Positions 10,448 to 21,162 are shown, counted from the stretch's first letter. The stretch: DNA of 64,000 nt from JAEZJZ01 sp050949055 (GCA_050949055.1 JBMNFA010000009.1:124001-188000), one strand, 5' to 3'. The notes: generated by a model from the sequence alone, not told the origin. Numbers and translations: made by a program.

Positions 10448-13400
10448 TTAACTATTATAATCAGCGCTATCTGCAGTGTCAACCGGATTCTCGGGGTTAT
10501 CGACCTGCAGGCGGACTTGTCGGTAGCGCGCCATCCCGGTTCCAGCCGGAATCAACTTACCCAGGATGACGTTCTCCTTCAAGCCCAACAGCGGATCGGA
10601 CTTGCCTTTGATGGCGGCGTCGGTCAGTACCCGCGTGGTTTCCTGGAACGACGCAGCAGACAGGAAGGAGTCAGTCGCCAGAGATGCCTTGGTGATACCC
10701 AGCATCACCGGGCGAGCAACTGCCGGCTCGCCGCCAGCTTCCATGGCCTGTGTGTTGTGTTCCTCAAACTCAAACACATCCACTAGGCTCCCGGCCAATA
10801 GCGCCGTGTCGCCCGGATCCTCCACCCGCACCTTGCGCAACATCTGTCGCACGATCACTTCTATATGCTTATCGTTGATCTCAACGCCCTGCATGCGGTA
10901 AACCTTCTGCACTTCCTGCAGCAGGTAAGTCTGCACGCCGCGGATACCCTTGATGGCCAACAACTCATGGGGGTTGACCGATCCTTCGGTCAGTTCGGCA
11001 CCTGCTTCCACCACATCGCCGTCGCTGACTTTCAGGCGGGCACCAAAGACGATGGGATAACTCTTCACCTCGCCGTCCTCAGCCTGCACTTCCACCACCC
11101 GGCCGCTCTTGCCTTCAGTAATGCGGACTACGCCTTCAATCTCGCTGATCACCGCCTGACCCTTCGGCTTGCGGGCTTCAAACAGCTCTTCCACGCGAGG
11201 CAGACCCTGAGTGATGTCATCGCCAGCCACTCCACCGGTATGGAAGGTGCGCATGGTCAGCTGGGTGCCCGGCTCGCCTATGGACTGAGCAGCGATGATC
11301 CCGACGGCCTCACCGACCTCAACAATGCCTACAGAAGCGAGGTTGCGTCCATAACACTTGACGCAGACACCATGACGAGTCTTGCAGGTGAGCACAGAGC
11401 GAATCTTCACGTGACGGATCACACCCTTAGCCAGCTCCTGGCCGGCGCTCACCCGGGCCCCATCGGCTACCGTCACCACTTGATCCGGCAAGCACTTATA
11501 GCGCACCTGCTTCTCGCCCTCGTCGTCAGTGATCACCAACCGATCGCCCTTGACCGAAACAACCCCGTCCACCGGGGACGCGATGCGTCCAAAGCGGGTG
11601 ATGGCCGCTGCCTGCTCTTCCGAGACCATTTCCCCGGCGGGCACAAGCAGCAGTTCCTCCTCATGCAGATCGCCGGTCAGAGTATCGCGATAGTTGCTGA
11701 TCACCACGTCTTCAGCCAGCACCCGGCCTGCGATGCGCTCGGCCAGCGGTTCAATTACAAACCTGTCTTCTCCAATCTCGCTGACAACTATTCCTCCGGT
11801 GGTGCCACAGTCCTCTTCCCGCACAATCACATCCTGCGAGACATCCACCAAGCGTCTGGTCAAGTACCCAGAGTCAGCCGTGCGGATGGCTGTATCTGCA
11901 GCGCCCTTGCGCGCGCCGTGGGTGGAGGTGAAGTACTCCAGCACTGTCAACCCTTCGTGGAAGCTGGCCTTGATTGGCAGCTCGATGGTCCGCCCAGACG
12001 GGTCGGACATCAACCCGCGCATTCCTCCCAGCTGAGTGATCTGCGAGTAGTTGCCCCTGGCACCGGACATGACCATCATATGCACCGAGTTAAACTCATC
12101 CATGGACTCAAACAATGCTTTCTGTACAGCCGCACTAGCTTTAGTCCAGATATCGATTACGTTGTGATACTTCTCATCGCCGCTCATCATACCGCGGGCA
12201 TAAGCCCGTTCAATGCTCGCCACCTGCTCTTCTGCCTGGCTGAGAATCTCTTGCTTCTTTTCCGGCACCTGGATATCGCTCATCCCGATACTGATTCCGG
12301 ACAGGGTAGCGTAGCGGAAACCCAGGTCCTTGATGTTATCCAAAATCTCAGTCGTCTTGGTGGAACCATGCTGATGGAAGCAGCGTTCCACGATCTTGCC
12401 CAATAGCTTGCGCTCTACCTGTTCATTGATCTCCAGCTTGTTAGCGTTCTCCGGCTTGCTGCGATCGACGAAGCCAAGATCCTGGGGGATGGCCTGATTC
12501 AAGAGAATACGACCTAACGTGACCTCCTCCAGGCTAGTCCTGGTGCTGCCATCAGGCGCAGAGCCTTTGAAGCGCACCTTGATCGGTGCATTCAGTGCCA
12601 ATACGCCGCTGTCGTGGGCCATAATCGCCTCTTCCGGGCTGGCAAAGACTTTACCCGCCCCCTCGGCATGGCGATTGAGGCTGGTCAAGTAGTAGATACC
12701 GAGCACCATGTCCTTGGTGGGAGTAACCACCGGTCGGCCGTCCTTCAGGTTCAGCAGGTTGTGAGCGGAGAGCATCAACAGCCGAGCTTCTGCCTGGGCC
12801 TCTGCGGATAGGGGCACGTGCACCGCCATCTGATCGCCATCGAAGTCGGCGTTATAAGCTGTACAGACCAACGGGTGAATTTTGATGGCCCGCCCTTCCA
12901 CCAACACCGGTTCGAACGCCTGAATGCCCAATCGATGCAAGGTAGGTGCGCGGTTGAGCAGCACCGGATGTTCCTGAATCACTTCCTCTAGCACATCCCA
13001 GACCTCGTCGCGCACCCGCTCCACCATGCGCTTGGCGCTCTTGATGTTATGGGCATGCCCTTCCTTGACCAATTTCTTCATCACAAAGGGCTTGAACAAC
13101 TCCAGCGCCATCTCCTTGGGCAGCCCGCACTGGTAGAGTTTGAGCTCGGGACCGACCACAATCACTGAGCGGCCAGAATAGTCAACGCGCTTACCCAACA
13201 GATTCTGACGGAACCGCCCTTGCTTACCCTTGAGCATATCGCTCAGCGACTTCAGCGGGCGGTTTCCTGGCCCGGTAACAGGCCTGCCGCGGCGACCGTT
13301 ATCCACCAACGCATCCACCGCTTCCTGTAGCATGCGTTTCTCGTTGCGCACGATAATGTCAGGCGCACCTAACTCCAACAGGCGCTTGAGGCGGTTATTG

Positions 13401-14194
13401 CGGTTGATCACTCGCCGATAGAGGTCATTCAGGTCGCAGGTGGCAAAGCGCCCGCCATCCAACTGCACCATCGGGCGCAGGTCTGGCGGAATTACTGGGA
13501 TCACGTCCAGGATCATCCATTCGGGCCGATTGCCGGACTTGCGGAAGGCCTCGACTACCTCCAAACGACGAATGGCACGGATCCGGCGCTGTCCACTGGC
13601 GTTCTCCAGTTCCGCGCGCAGCTCCTTAGCCTGTTGCTCCAAGTCGATGTCGCCGAGCAACTCCTTTACGGCCTCGGCACCCATGCCTACACGGAAGGCT
13701 TGGTAACCATACTTGTCCCGTGCCTCTCGGTACTCGGTCTCCGTCATGATCTGTTTATATGCGAGGCTGGTCTCACCGGGATCTAGCACCACATAGGAGG
13801 CAAAATACAGCACTTTCTCCAGCAGCCGCGGTGACATGTCCAAGATCAATCCCATGCGGCTGGGAATACCTTTGAAGTACCAGATGTGCGAAACCGGCGC
13901 AGCCAGCTCAATATGACCCATCCGCTCACGCCGCACCTTGGCACGGGTTACTTCCACCCCGCACTTGTCGCATACGATACCTTTATAGCGCACCCGCTTA
14001 TACTTACCGCAGTTGCACTCCCAATCTTTAGTCGGTCCAAAGATACGTTCACAGAAAAGGCCTTCCTTCTCTGGCTTCAACGTACGATAATTGATCGTCT
14101 CTGGCTTCTTAACCTCGCCTTTTGACCATTCCCGAATCTGATCTGGGGATGCCAGGCTGATCCGTATGGAGTCAAACTCGTTGAGATCCAACAA
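10448..14194 (-). CDS. rpoC: RNA polymerase beta' subunit, TTG start
   Basis: The 1248-residue beta' subunit has the N-terminal zinc ribbon (CNCGKYKRVRYKGIVCDKCG), the catalytic NADFDGDQMAVH motif chelating Mg2+, and the second cysteine cluster CKTRHGVCVKCYG. I place the start at a TTG at 14194, 9 bases after AAGGGAGA. The next codons give LDLNEFDSIRISLASPDQI, matching the MLDVNxF start of B. subtilis RpoC; a longer frame from 14272 has no family support. It follows rpoB by 135 bases. Confidence 0.97.
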   Translation of the reverse strand: MLDLNEFDSIRISLASPDQIREWSKGEVKKPETINYRTLKPEKEGLFCERIFGPTKDWECNCGKYKRVRYKGIVCDKCGVEVTRAKVRRERMGHIELAAPVSHIWYFKGIPSRMGLILDMSPRLLEKVLYFASYVVLDPGETSLAYKQIMTETEYREARDKYGYQAFRVGMGAEAVKELLGDIDLEQQAKELRAELENASGQRRIRAIRRLEVVEAFRKSGNRPEWMILDVIPVIPPDLRPMVQLDGGRFATCDLNDLYRRVINRNNRLKRLLELGAPDIIVRNEKRMLQEAVDALVDNGRRGRPVTGPGNRPLKSLSDMLKGKQGRFRQNLLGKRVDYSGRSVIVVGPELKLYQCGLPKEMALELFKPFVMKKLVKEGHAHNIKSAKRMVERVRDEVWDVLEEVIQEHPVLLNRAPTLHRLGIQAFEPVLVEGRAIKIHPLVCTAYNADFDGDQMAVHVPLSAEAQAEARLLMLSAHNLLNLKDGRPVVTPTKDMVLGIYYLTSLNRHAEGAGKVFASPEEAIMAHDSGVLALNAPIKVRFKGSAPDGSTRTSLEEVTLGRILLNQAIPQDLGFVDRSKPENANKLEINEQVERKLLGKIVERCFHQHGSTKTTEILDNIKDLGFRYATLSGISIGMSDIQVPEKKQEILSQAEEQVASIERAYARGMMSGDEKYHNVIDIWTKASAAVQKALFESMDEFNSVHMMVMSGARGNYSQITQLGGMRGLMSDPSGRTIELPIKASFHEGLTVLEYFTSTHGARKGAADTAIRTADSGYLTRRLVDVSQDVIVREEDCGTTGGIVVSEIGEDRFVIEPLAERIAGRVLAEDVVISNYRDTLTGDLHEEELLLVPAGEMVSEEQAAAITRFGRIASPVDGVVSVKGDRLVITDDEGEKQVRYKCLPDQVVTVADGARVSAGQELAKGVIRHVKIRSVLTCKTRHGVCVKCYGRNLASVGIVEVGEAVGIIAAQSIGEPGTQLTMRTFHTGGVAGDDITQGLPRVEELFEARKPKGQAVISEIEGVVRITEGKSGRVVEVQAEDGEVKSYPIVFGARLKVSDGDVVEAGAELTEGSVNPHELLAIKGIRGVQTYLLQEVQKVYRMQGVEINDKHIEVIVRQMLRKVRVEDPGDTALLAGSLVDVFEFEEHNTQAMEAGGEPAVARPVMLGITKASLATDSFLSAASFQETTRVLTDAAIKGKSDPLLGLKENVILGKLIPAGTGMARYRQVRLQVDNPENPVDTADSADYNS

Positions 14195-14329
14195 TTGGCC
14201 GTCTCTCCCTTCGTTCAACAGTCTTAACCTAAGTCCGTTGCTACAACAACTGTGGCGACTGTTGCCATGCAACTATCGGTTTGTACTTAAACCTTGGCGA
14301 CCTGCCAGGCAGGTCGCCTGGTGTTGAAG

Positions 14330-17300
14330 TTAGTTCTCGTCTTTGGACGGCCGCCCTTTACCCCTTGCAGTCTTGGCGGGTTTGGGGGAATCATCCTGCT
14401 CGTCGGCATTGTCATCCATCTCCAGCCGCGGACGGATGATGCTACTCAACTGAGCGAGCTTTTGCTCCAAGCTCAGTTCCTCTTCCGCTTCTTCGCCGCC
14501 ATCGTCTTCAGGGGTCTCCTCCTCGTCAGCGTCTTCGGTATCCAGCCCTGCCAACCGCTGTGATAGCACCTTGGCCAAGGCATCGGCGTCGAAATCGTCA
14601 GTATCCGGTTCACTGGAATCAGCCTGCTCGTCATCCTGGACATCAACCGCAACCGACTCTTCAGCTTCGCCTTCATCGGAGTCAACTTCCACCGTATCTT
14701 CCAGTTTCGGCACCGGCCGGCGGGCAGGGCGGGAAGGCAGGTCATCATCCTCCATACCTTCGATGTTCAAGTTCAGCTCGCGAACCGAATCATTGATATC
14801 CTCGTCGTATTCGCGGATCTCAATCTCCTCGTTGTCTGCTGAGAACACTTTCATGTTCATGCCCAGACTCTGCAGTTCCTTGATCAGCACCTTGAACGAC
14901 TCTGGCACGCTCGGTTCAGGGACATTATCGCCCTTGACGATCGCCTCGTAGGTGCGCACCCGCCCAACCACGTCATCCGACTTGACGGTGAGAATCTCCT
15001 GCAGCGTGTAAGAAGCGCCGTAGGCTTCCAGCGCCCAAACTTCCATCTCGCCGAAGCGCTGTCCTCCAAACTGCGCCTTACCGCCCAGCGGCTGCTGGGT
15101 GACCAAGGAGTAAGGGCCAGTGGAACGGGCATGGATCTTGTCGTCAACCAGGTGGAACAGCTTCAGCATATACACATAGCCAACTGTGACCTCGTTATCG
15201 AAGGGTTTGCCGGTGCGTCCATCATAGACGATTGTCTTACCGGTACGCGGCCTGCCGACCCGTTCAAGCAGATTTTCGATATCCTCGCCAGTGGCACCAT
15301 CAAACACCGGGGTGGCCATTTTCAGGCCCAAGGCTTTGGCAGCCCAGCCTAGATGCGTCTCCAGCACCTGACCCACATTCATGCGGGAAGGCACCCCCAG
15401 GGGGTTCAAGACAATCTCCATCGGTGTGCCATCCGGCAAGAAAGGCATATCCTCCACCGGCAATATGCGGGCAATAACACCCTTGTTCCCATGGCGTCCA
15501 GCCATTTTATCGCCTTCAGAGATCTTGCGCTTTTGTGCCACATAGACGCGCACCAGCATGTTCACGCCCGGCGGCAGTTCGTCACCGTTCTCTCTGGTAA
15601 AGACCTTAACGTCCACTATCTTGCCAGCTTCGCCATGGGGCACCTTCAACGAGGTATCCCTGACCTCCCGCGCCTTTTCTCCGAAGATGGCGCGCAGCAG
15701 TCTTTCTTCAGCGGTCAACTCGGTCTCGCCCTTGGGGGTGACTTTGCCGACCAGAATATCGCCGGCGCGCACCTCAGCACCGATACGGACAATTCCCCGG
15801 TCGTCCAGGTCCTTAAGCATTTCCTCACCCACGTTGGGGATATCGCGAGTGATCTCTTCCGGACCCAGCTTGGTATCCCTGGCCTCAGACTCATATTCTT
15901 CAATATGAATGGAGGTAAATACGTCCTCCATCACCATGCGCTCGCTGATCAGGATAGCGTCCTCATAGTTATAACCACCCCAAGGCATGAAAGCACAGAG
16001 CACGTTACGTCCCAGCGCCAGTTCGCCTTCTTCGGTGCTCGGCCCATCGGCCAGGACCTGCCCCTGTTCGACCACCATTCCTGCGTGAACTATCGGTCGC
16101 TGGTTGATGCAGGTGCCCTGGTTGGAGCGCTTGAACTTAAGCAGCTTATAGACATCCTTGGCCCCCGACTCAGTTCTGACCACCACTTCTCGGGAGCTTA
16201 CCTTCTCCACCACGCCGGCTCTTCTGGCGATCACCAGACTGCCAGAGTCATAGGCTGCCTTATATTCCATCCCGGTGCCGACCAAGGGGGACTCGGGGCG
16301 CAGCAGCGGAACTGCCTGTTTCATCATGTTGGCGCCCATCAGTGCCCGACTGGCATCGTCATGCTCCAGGAAAGGAATTAGGGTGGTACAAATACTGAAT
16401 ACCTGCTTGGGAGAAACGTCCATGTAGTCCACTTCCGAGGCAGGCACCAACTTCACTTCGTCCCGGTAGCGGATGGTCACCCGCTCCTCCTTAAACCAAT
16501 TGTTCTCATCAAGCTCAGCATTAGCCTGAGCGACAACGAATTCATCCTCTTCATCAGCAGTCAGATACTCCAGTTCGTCTGTTACCCTGCAATTCTCCTT
16601 ATCCACCACGCGATAAGGTGTTTCAATGAAGCCATATTGATTGATCCGGGCATAGGTGCTGAGGTTGCCGATCAGTCCAACGTTCGGACCTTCAGGCGTC
16701 TCAATAGGACAGATGCGCCCATAGTGCGAATGGTGAACGTCGCGCACTTCCACCCCGGCCCGATCCCGCGAGAGCCCGCCAGGACCCAGGGCACTGAGGC
16801 GCCGCTTATGGGAGAGTTCAGCCAAAGGGTTGGTCTGATCCATGAACTGCGACAACTGGGAACTACCAAAGAACTCCTTGATCGATGCCACCACTGGCCG
16901 GATATTGATCAGAGCTTGCGGCGTAATCACGTCTACATCCTGGATCGTCATCCGTTCCTTGACTACCCGCTCCATGCGGGAGAGGCCGATACGGAACTGG
17001 TTCTGTAGCAGCTCCCCGATGCAACGCAAGCGGCGATTGCCCAGGTGATCGATGTCATCGGTATTGCCCAAGCCCTGCATCAGGCAGAGCATATAGTTGA
17101 GAGCGGAAATGATGTCATCCCGGGAGATGTGCTTATCTTCGCTGGGCAGGTAGCGGTCAGTAAGCACGACTAGCTCCGCCTCGCGCTTGCCCCTGAGGGT
17201 GACACATTTATCAGCTAGCTGATCGTAATTCTGCTCCAGCTTGGCCAAATTATCTTCATGCAGTTCTGCTCCGGTAGGCAATAACAGTTGCCCGTCCGCC

Positions 17301-18454
17301 AAGAGCACATCCGCGGCCAACTGACGACCGGCGATCGCTTCCTGCCACTTCTGACGGTAAAGACCATTGCCGATCACCTTCACCCGCTTGGTCATATCCA
17401 CCAGCAAGTAAATTTCGTTCACGCCGGCTGCTTCCAGTCGTTCGGCTATGCGCCGGGTGATGCGCTGACCGGATTCGACCAGCACCTCTCCAGCAACAAA
17501 CAGCACTTCGCCTGGAGCTACCGGTGGACGGGGCGCCCCCGGCTTCACTGCAGGCTGCAGCAGGGTTTCGCGGGCAACAATGGTGTCCGCCGAGACCTTG
17601 TTCAAGACTCTACGCTTCAAGGATAGCTTCTTATATAATTTGTAGCGGCCCACATGAGCTAGGTCATAGCGCCTAGGGTCAAAGAACAACGAGTTGAGCA
17701 AGGACCTGGCGCTATCCACAGTAGGCGGTTCGCCAGGACGCAAGCGCTTATAGATCTCTAGTAACCCGTCGTTTTCACTTTCGGTAGTATCCTTATCCAA
17801 CGTGGGCTGTAGCGGGGCTTCTTCACCAAATATCTTCACGATCTGTGCATTAGTCCCATATCCCAGAGCACGCAACAACACCGTGGCAGGGATCTTGCGT
17901 GTGCGATCCACACGAACGGAAAGGACGTCATTGGCGTCCGTCTCCATCTCCAACCATGCGCCACGGTTGGGGATCATAGTTGCGCCAAACAGCTTATGGC
18001 CGCTACTATCGATGGTCTGGCTGTAATAAGCCCCGGGAGAGCGAACCAACTGGCTAACCACTACCCTCTCGGCACCGTTGTAGACAAAGGTGCCGTTTTC
18101 GGTCATCAGCGGGAAATCTCCCATAAAGACTTCCTGTTCCTTAACCTCCCCTGTCTCCTTATTCACCAGGCGAGCCTTTACCCGCAAAGGAGCAGCATAG
18201 GTGACGTCGCGCTCCTTGCACTCTTCCACCGGATACTTGGGCTCCCCGAACTGGTAATCGATGAACTCAAGCACCAAGTTACCGGTAAAATCGGTGATAG
18301 GAGAGATGTCCCGGAAAGTCTCAGCAAGCCCCTCGTCAAGGAAATGTCGCATTGACTCCAATTGAATCTCAATCAGGTCAGGCATTTGGAGGACTTCTTC
18401 AATCTGACCAAAGGACTGACGAGTGCGCAAGCCCGCTGGGATGGGTTTGTACAT
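14330..18454 (-). CDS. rpoB: RNA polymerase beta subunit with a long acidic tail
   Basis: The 1374-residue beta subunit has a wild-type rifampicin pocket (FFGSSQLSQFMDQTNPLAEL and RRLSALGPGG) and the C-terminal clamp segment (QQPLGGKAQFGGQRFGEME). I choose the ATG at 18454 (MYKPIPAGLRTRQSF), about 9 bases after AAGGGGTG, over a GTG at 18466. After the conserved core ends near EIEIREYDEDIND, about 160 residues follow. They are rich in Asp, Glu and Ser and end in a short basic patch (KTARGKGRPSKDEN). B. subtilis has a much shorter tail. It is the first gene of its unit, without rplJL upstream. Confidence 0.97.
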   Translation of the reverse strand: MYKPIPAGLRTRQSFGQIEEVLQMPDLIEIQLESMRHFLDEGLAETFRDISPITDFTGNLVLEFIDYQFGEPKYPVEECKERDVTYAAPLRVKARLVNKETGEVKEQEVFMGDFPLMTENGTFVYNGAERVVVSQLVRSPGAYYSQTIDSSGHKLFGATMIPNRGAWLEMETDANDVLSVRVDRTRKIPATVLLRALGYGTNAQIVKIFGEEAPLQPTLDKDTTESENDGLLEIYKRLRPGEPPTVDSARSLLNSLFFDPRRYDLAHVGRYKLYKKLSLKRRVLNKVSADTIVARETLLQPAVKPGAPRPPVAPGEVLFVAGEVLVESGQRITRRIAERLEAAGVNEIYLLVDMTKRVKVIGNGLYRQKWQEAIAGRQLAADVLLADGQLLLPTGAELHEDNLAKLEQNYDQLADKCVTLRGKREAELVVLTDRYLPSEDKHISRDDIISALNYMLCLMQGLGNTDDIDHLGNRRLRCIGELLQNQFRIGLSRMERVVKERMTIQDVDVITPQALINIRPVVASIKEFFGSSQLSQFMDQTNPLAELSHKRRLSALGPGGLSRDRAGVEVRDVHHSHYGRICPIETPEGPNVGLIGNLSTYARINQYGFIETPYRVVDKENCRVTDELEYLTADEEDEFVVAQANAELDENNWFKEERVTIRYRDEVKLVPASEVDYMDVSPKQVFSICTTLIPFLEHDDASRALMGANMMKQAVPLLRPESPLVGTGMEYKAAYDSGSLVIARRAGVVEKVSSREVVVRTESGAKDVYKLLKFKRSNQGTCINQRPIVHAGMVVEQGQVLADGPSTEEGELALGRNVLCAFMPWGGYNYEDAILISERMVMEDVFTSIHIEEYESEARDTKLGPEEITRDIPNVGEEMLKDLDDRGIVRIGAEVRAGDILVGKVTPKGETELTAEERLLRAIFGEKAREVRDTSLKVPHGEAGKIVDVKVFTRENGDELPPGVNMLVRVYVAQKRKISEGDKMAGRHGNKGVIARILPVEDMPFLPDGTPMEIVLNPLGVPSRMNVGQVLETHLGWAAKALGLKMATPVFDGATGEDIENLLERVGRPRTGKTIVYDGRTGKPFDNEVTVGYVYMLKLFHLVDDKIHARSTGPYSLVTQQPLGGKAQFGGQRFGEMEVWALEAYGASYTLQEILTVKSDDVVGRVRTYEAIVKGDNVPEPSVPESFKVLIKELQSLGMNMKVFSADNEEIEIREYDEDINDSVRELNLNIEGMEDDDLPSRPARRPVPKLEDTVEVDSDEGEAEESVAVDVQDDEQADSSEPDTDDFDADALAKVLSQRLAGLDTEDADEEETPEDDGGEEAEEELSLEQKLAQLSSIIRPRLEMDDNADEQDDSPKPAKTARGKGRPSKDEN

Positions 18455-18643
18455 CAGATTCTTCACCCCTTAAACCCTAGTTAATAGCAGCAGAAAGCCA
18501 AAAAAAGGGATAAGACACCCCCTGGAAAGCGCCCATCACTGGCTGCGTCTTCCACTACCTACGGATTATTGCCGAAATATGCATTCAGTATGTAATCCGC
18601 GCAAAAAAAGGCATGTCTTTGGTCCCTATTCGTGCAATATAAA

Positions 18644-18672
18644 ATAATAACACAACCCCTTGACAGCGTCAA
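18644..18672 (-). promoter_or_regulatory. Sigma-A-type promoter of rpoBC
   Basis: TTGACG and TATTAT are separated by exactly 17 bases on the minus strand, about 190 bases upstream of rpoB. The intervening leader ends in a weak G-rich hairpin followed by seven T residues just before the rpoB ribosome binding site. That could be an attenuator, but the stem is only about 5 pairs. Confidence 0.8.
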
Positions 18673-18748
18673 GGCAAGGTGGAAAGTAGGGCTAGATACC
18701 CGATAGGCCCGATCAGACGTGGAAGCCTAGGAGCTAGCGCCCCCCGAG

Positions 18749-19588
18749 TCACCCCTTCTGATGATAGAGATTGTACAGCTCGCGACGGGATATGCCCAGC
18801 CTCTTGGCCACTGCCTTGACCGCGGCGCTAGGGTCCTCGCCCTGTTCGGTCAAGCGCTGTACCTCAAGCACAGCGCCTGCCCAGTCCGGCCCGCTGTCTT
18901 CGCCGCCAGCCTGATCCGACCTCCCCGAAAGCACCACCACGAATTCCCCACGGGGCTCATTCTCTGCGAAAAATCGGCAGAGCTCGCTGACTGTGCCCCG
19001 TTGCACCGATTCGTATTGCTTGGTCAGCTCGCGAGCGACGGCTGCTCGGCGCTCACCATACGAGAGCTCCAAGTCGGACAAAAACGGGCGCAGTCGGTGG
19101 GGTGCCTCAAAGAAGACCATCGTGTAGGGCAACTCGGCGAGAGTACCTAGGAAGCGCTGACGCTCCGCCTTATTGCGAGGGGGAAAGCCCAGGAAGAGAA
19201 ATCGACTGGTGTCCAAACCACTGAGCACTAATCCTAGCAAAACAGCCGAAGGTCCAGGAACAGCCGTAATCGGCACCCCTCTTGCCACCGCCGCCTGCAC
19301 CAGTAGGGTCCCAGGATCTGAGATGCCAGGCATACCGGCGTCGCTGACCACGGCCACCGATTGGCCGTTGAGCAACCGCTCAATCAGCTGCTCACACTTT
19401 TGCTGTTCATTATGTTCGTGCAAGCTGGTTAACGGCCGATGAATGTCGAAATGGTTGAGCAGTTTTAGGGTATGGCGGGTATCTTCTGCAGCGATCAGAT
19501 CGACGCCGCGCAAGACTTCCAGCAATCGCAGGCTAACATCCTGCAGGTTGCCAATCGGAGTACCGCAGAGAAATAGGGTTCCAGTCAC
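18749..19588 (-). CDS. rsmI: 16S rRNA 2'-O-ribose C1402 methyltransferase RsmI
   Basis: The 279-residue protein has the tetrapyrrole-methylase fold motifs of RsmI: GTPIGNLQDVS (9-19), SDAGMPGISDPG (82-93) and VPGPSA (110-115). The small C-terminal domain is also present. It methylates C1402 in the decoding centre using S-adenosylmethionine. Its start overlaps the stop of the upstream methyltransferase gene by 4 bases. The same pair (yabB-yabC) occurs in Bacillus. Confidence 0.96.
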   Translation of the reverse strand: MTGTLFLCGTPIGNLQDVSLRLLEVLRGVDLIAAEDTRHTLKLLNHFDIHRPLTSLHEHNEQQKCEQLIERLLNGQSVAVVSDAGMPGISDPGTLLVQAAVARGVPITAVPGPSAVLLGLVLSGLDTSRFLFLGFPPRNKAERQRFLGTLAELPYTMVFFEAPHRLRPFLSDLELSYGERRAAVARELTKQYESVQRGTVSELCRFFAENEPRGEFVVVLSGRSDQAGGEDSGPDWAGAVLEVQRLTEQGEDPSAAVKAVAKRLGISRRELYNLYHQKG

Positions 19589-20379
19589 AAAATTCCCCCC
19601 AGCTTGTCCTGTGCCGTGTGGTTACGTTTACGGCGATTGTTGCGTTGCGGGGGCTGTTCACGGTAGATCGCCCGTATCTCAGCTGTATACCCGCCGGCGT
19701 CGGAAATTACTAAAGGTTGCAGCACCTTGAGGCCGGGCCTGGCGTCTCTGATCCCCTCCACCAGCACCATTTTGGGCGGTTGGGAGACCTGCGGATGAAC
19801 CAGGCGCAAGCGCTTCGGCTCCAAACGTCTCTGGGACATCAATGCCAGTAGCTCGACCAACCTTTCCGGGCGATGAACCAGGGCAAACCGGCCTCCGCTG
19901 CCCAGCAGATAGCTGGCGGCATTGACCACGTCGGCTAAGGTGCAACTGACCTCGTGCCTGGCTAAGGCTACAGCCGGGTTGGGCGAGGCATCTCCCTTGC
20001 CTACCGGAAGGTACGGAGGGTTACAGGTGACCAGATCCACCCGATATCCCGGAAGAACACGGTTGATCTGACGCAGGTCACCATGAACGATGTTCACTCT
20101 ATGTTCCAGGCGGTTATGCCGCACACTTCTATTTGCCCGCTCAGCCACCTCTGGTTGAATCTCTACGCCAATCACGCTGGATAGCTCTGCCCTAGTCTGG
20201 ATCAACAGCGGGATGATGCCCGTGCCGGTGCCCAAATCCACCACCCGGTCCCCTCGGCGCACGGTGGCAAAGTGAGCGAGCAGCACCGCATCCAGGGAAA
20301 AGCGAAAGGCCGAATTGTCCTGAATGATCTGCAAACCGTCGATCAACAGGTCATCCAAACGCTCGCCAGGGCTAAGCAT
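19585..20379 (-). CDS. TrmN6/YabB-like N6-adenine RNA methyltransferase
   Basis: This 264-residue class I methyltransferase has the SAM-binding DLGTGTGI loop (48-55) and the N6-methylating NPPY motif (120-123). It belongs to the TrmN6/YabB group, whose best-known member methylates A37 of tRNA1(Val). The Bacillus relative at the same genomic position is YabB. The exact RNA target here is not known. Confidence 0.88.
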   Translation of the reverse strand: MLSPGERLDDLLIDGLQIIQDNSAFRFSLDAVLLAHFATVRRGDRVVDLGTGTGIIPLLIQTRAELSSVIGVEIQPEVAERANRSVRHNRLEHRVNIVHGDLRQINRVLPGYRVDLVTCNPPYLPVGKGDASPNPAVALARHEVSCTLADVVNAASYLLGSGGRFALVHRPERLVELLALMSQRRLEPKRLRLVHPQVSQPPKMVLVEGIRDARPGLKVLQPLVISDAGGYTAEIRAIYREQPPQRNNRRKRNHTAQDKLGGIL

Positions 20380-20383
20380 CAGT

Positions 20384-21085
20384 CTAACGCTCCGACTGCT
20401 CGTCCTGCTTGCCGTCCTCAGTCCGCCCCTTACTGTTTCGGGCTAGCTCAGACTCGTAACGCAGACAACACATCAGTCTCCCACACAGGCCAGATATTTT
20501 GCTGGGATTGAGGGACAAGTTTTGCTCCTTGGCCATCTTGATGGAGACAGGCGCAAAGTCCCCCAGGAAAGTGCTGCAGCAGAGCACCCGGCCGCAAGTG
20601 CCTAGCCCTCCTAGCATCTTAGCCTCATCTCGGACCCCTATCTGTCTCAGCTCTATGCGCGTGCGGAAAATTGACGCCAAGTCCTTGACCAACTCGCGAA
20701 AATCCACTCTGCCATCTGCGGTGAAATAGAAGATCACCTTGCTCATATCGAAGGTATACTCTACATCTACCAACTTCATCTCTAGCCCATGGGCTGCTAT
20801 CCGCTCCACAGCAATGGTAAAAGCCTCCGCTTCCATCCGCTGCAATTCTTCCACCTGTCGGTCATCCTCCGGGGTAGCCTTGCGCACCACTGCTTTCAGC
20901 GGTGCCACCACATGTTCTTCGGCTATATCCTTGGGGCTGCTGACCACCATACCGTATTCCAGGCCGCGAGCCGTTTCCACCACCACGTTGTCACCCTTGG
21001 ACAGGTCAAACTCTGCCGGATCAAAATAATACACCTTACCGGCTCGTTTGAAACGAACGCCTACTACACTTGGCACTAATACCAC
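20384..21085 (-). CDS. ricT: PSP1-domain protein RicT (YaaT)
   Basis: The 233-residue protein has the PSP1 core with the cysteine-rich segments GTCGRVLCCSTF and GLCGRLMCCLRYE. In Bacillus RicT, these bind Fe-S clusters with RicA and RicF. That Y-complex helps RNase Y mature mRNAs and promotes sporulation and competence. Gene position (holB-ricT-yabB-rsmI) matches Bacillus. A poorly conserved polar tail follows the last cysteines. Confidence 0.93.
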   Translation of the reverse strand: MVLVPSVVGVRFKRAGKVYYFDPAEFDLSKGDNVVVETARGLEYGMVVSSPKDIAEEHVVAPLKAVVRKATPEDDRQVEELQRMEAEAFTIAVERIAAHGLEMKLVDVEYTFDMSKVIFYFTADGRVDFRELVKDLASIFRTRIELRQIGVRDEAKMLGGLGTCGRVLCCSTFLGDFAPVSIKMAKEQNLSLNPSKISGLCGRLMCCLRYESELARNSKGRTEDGKQDEQSER

Positions 21086-21162
21086 TCCTTCACTCTGTCA
21101 AGACATCCAAAACACGATGTTATTCATTTAAATGGTCCAGCGGAAGATCTTCAGCCTATCTA

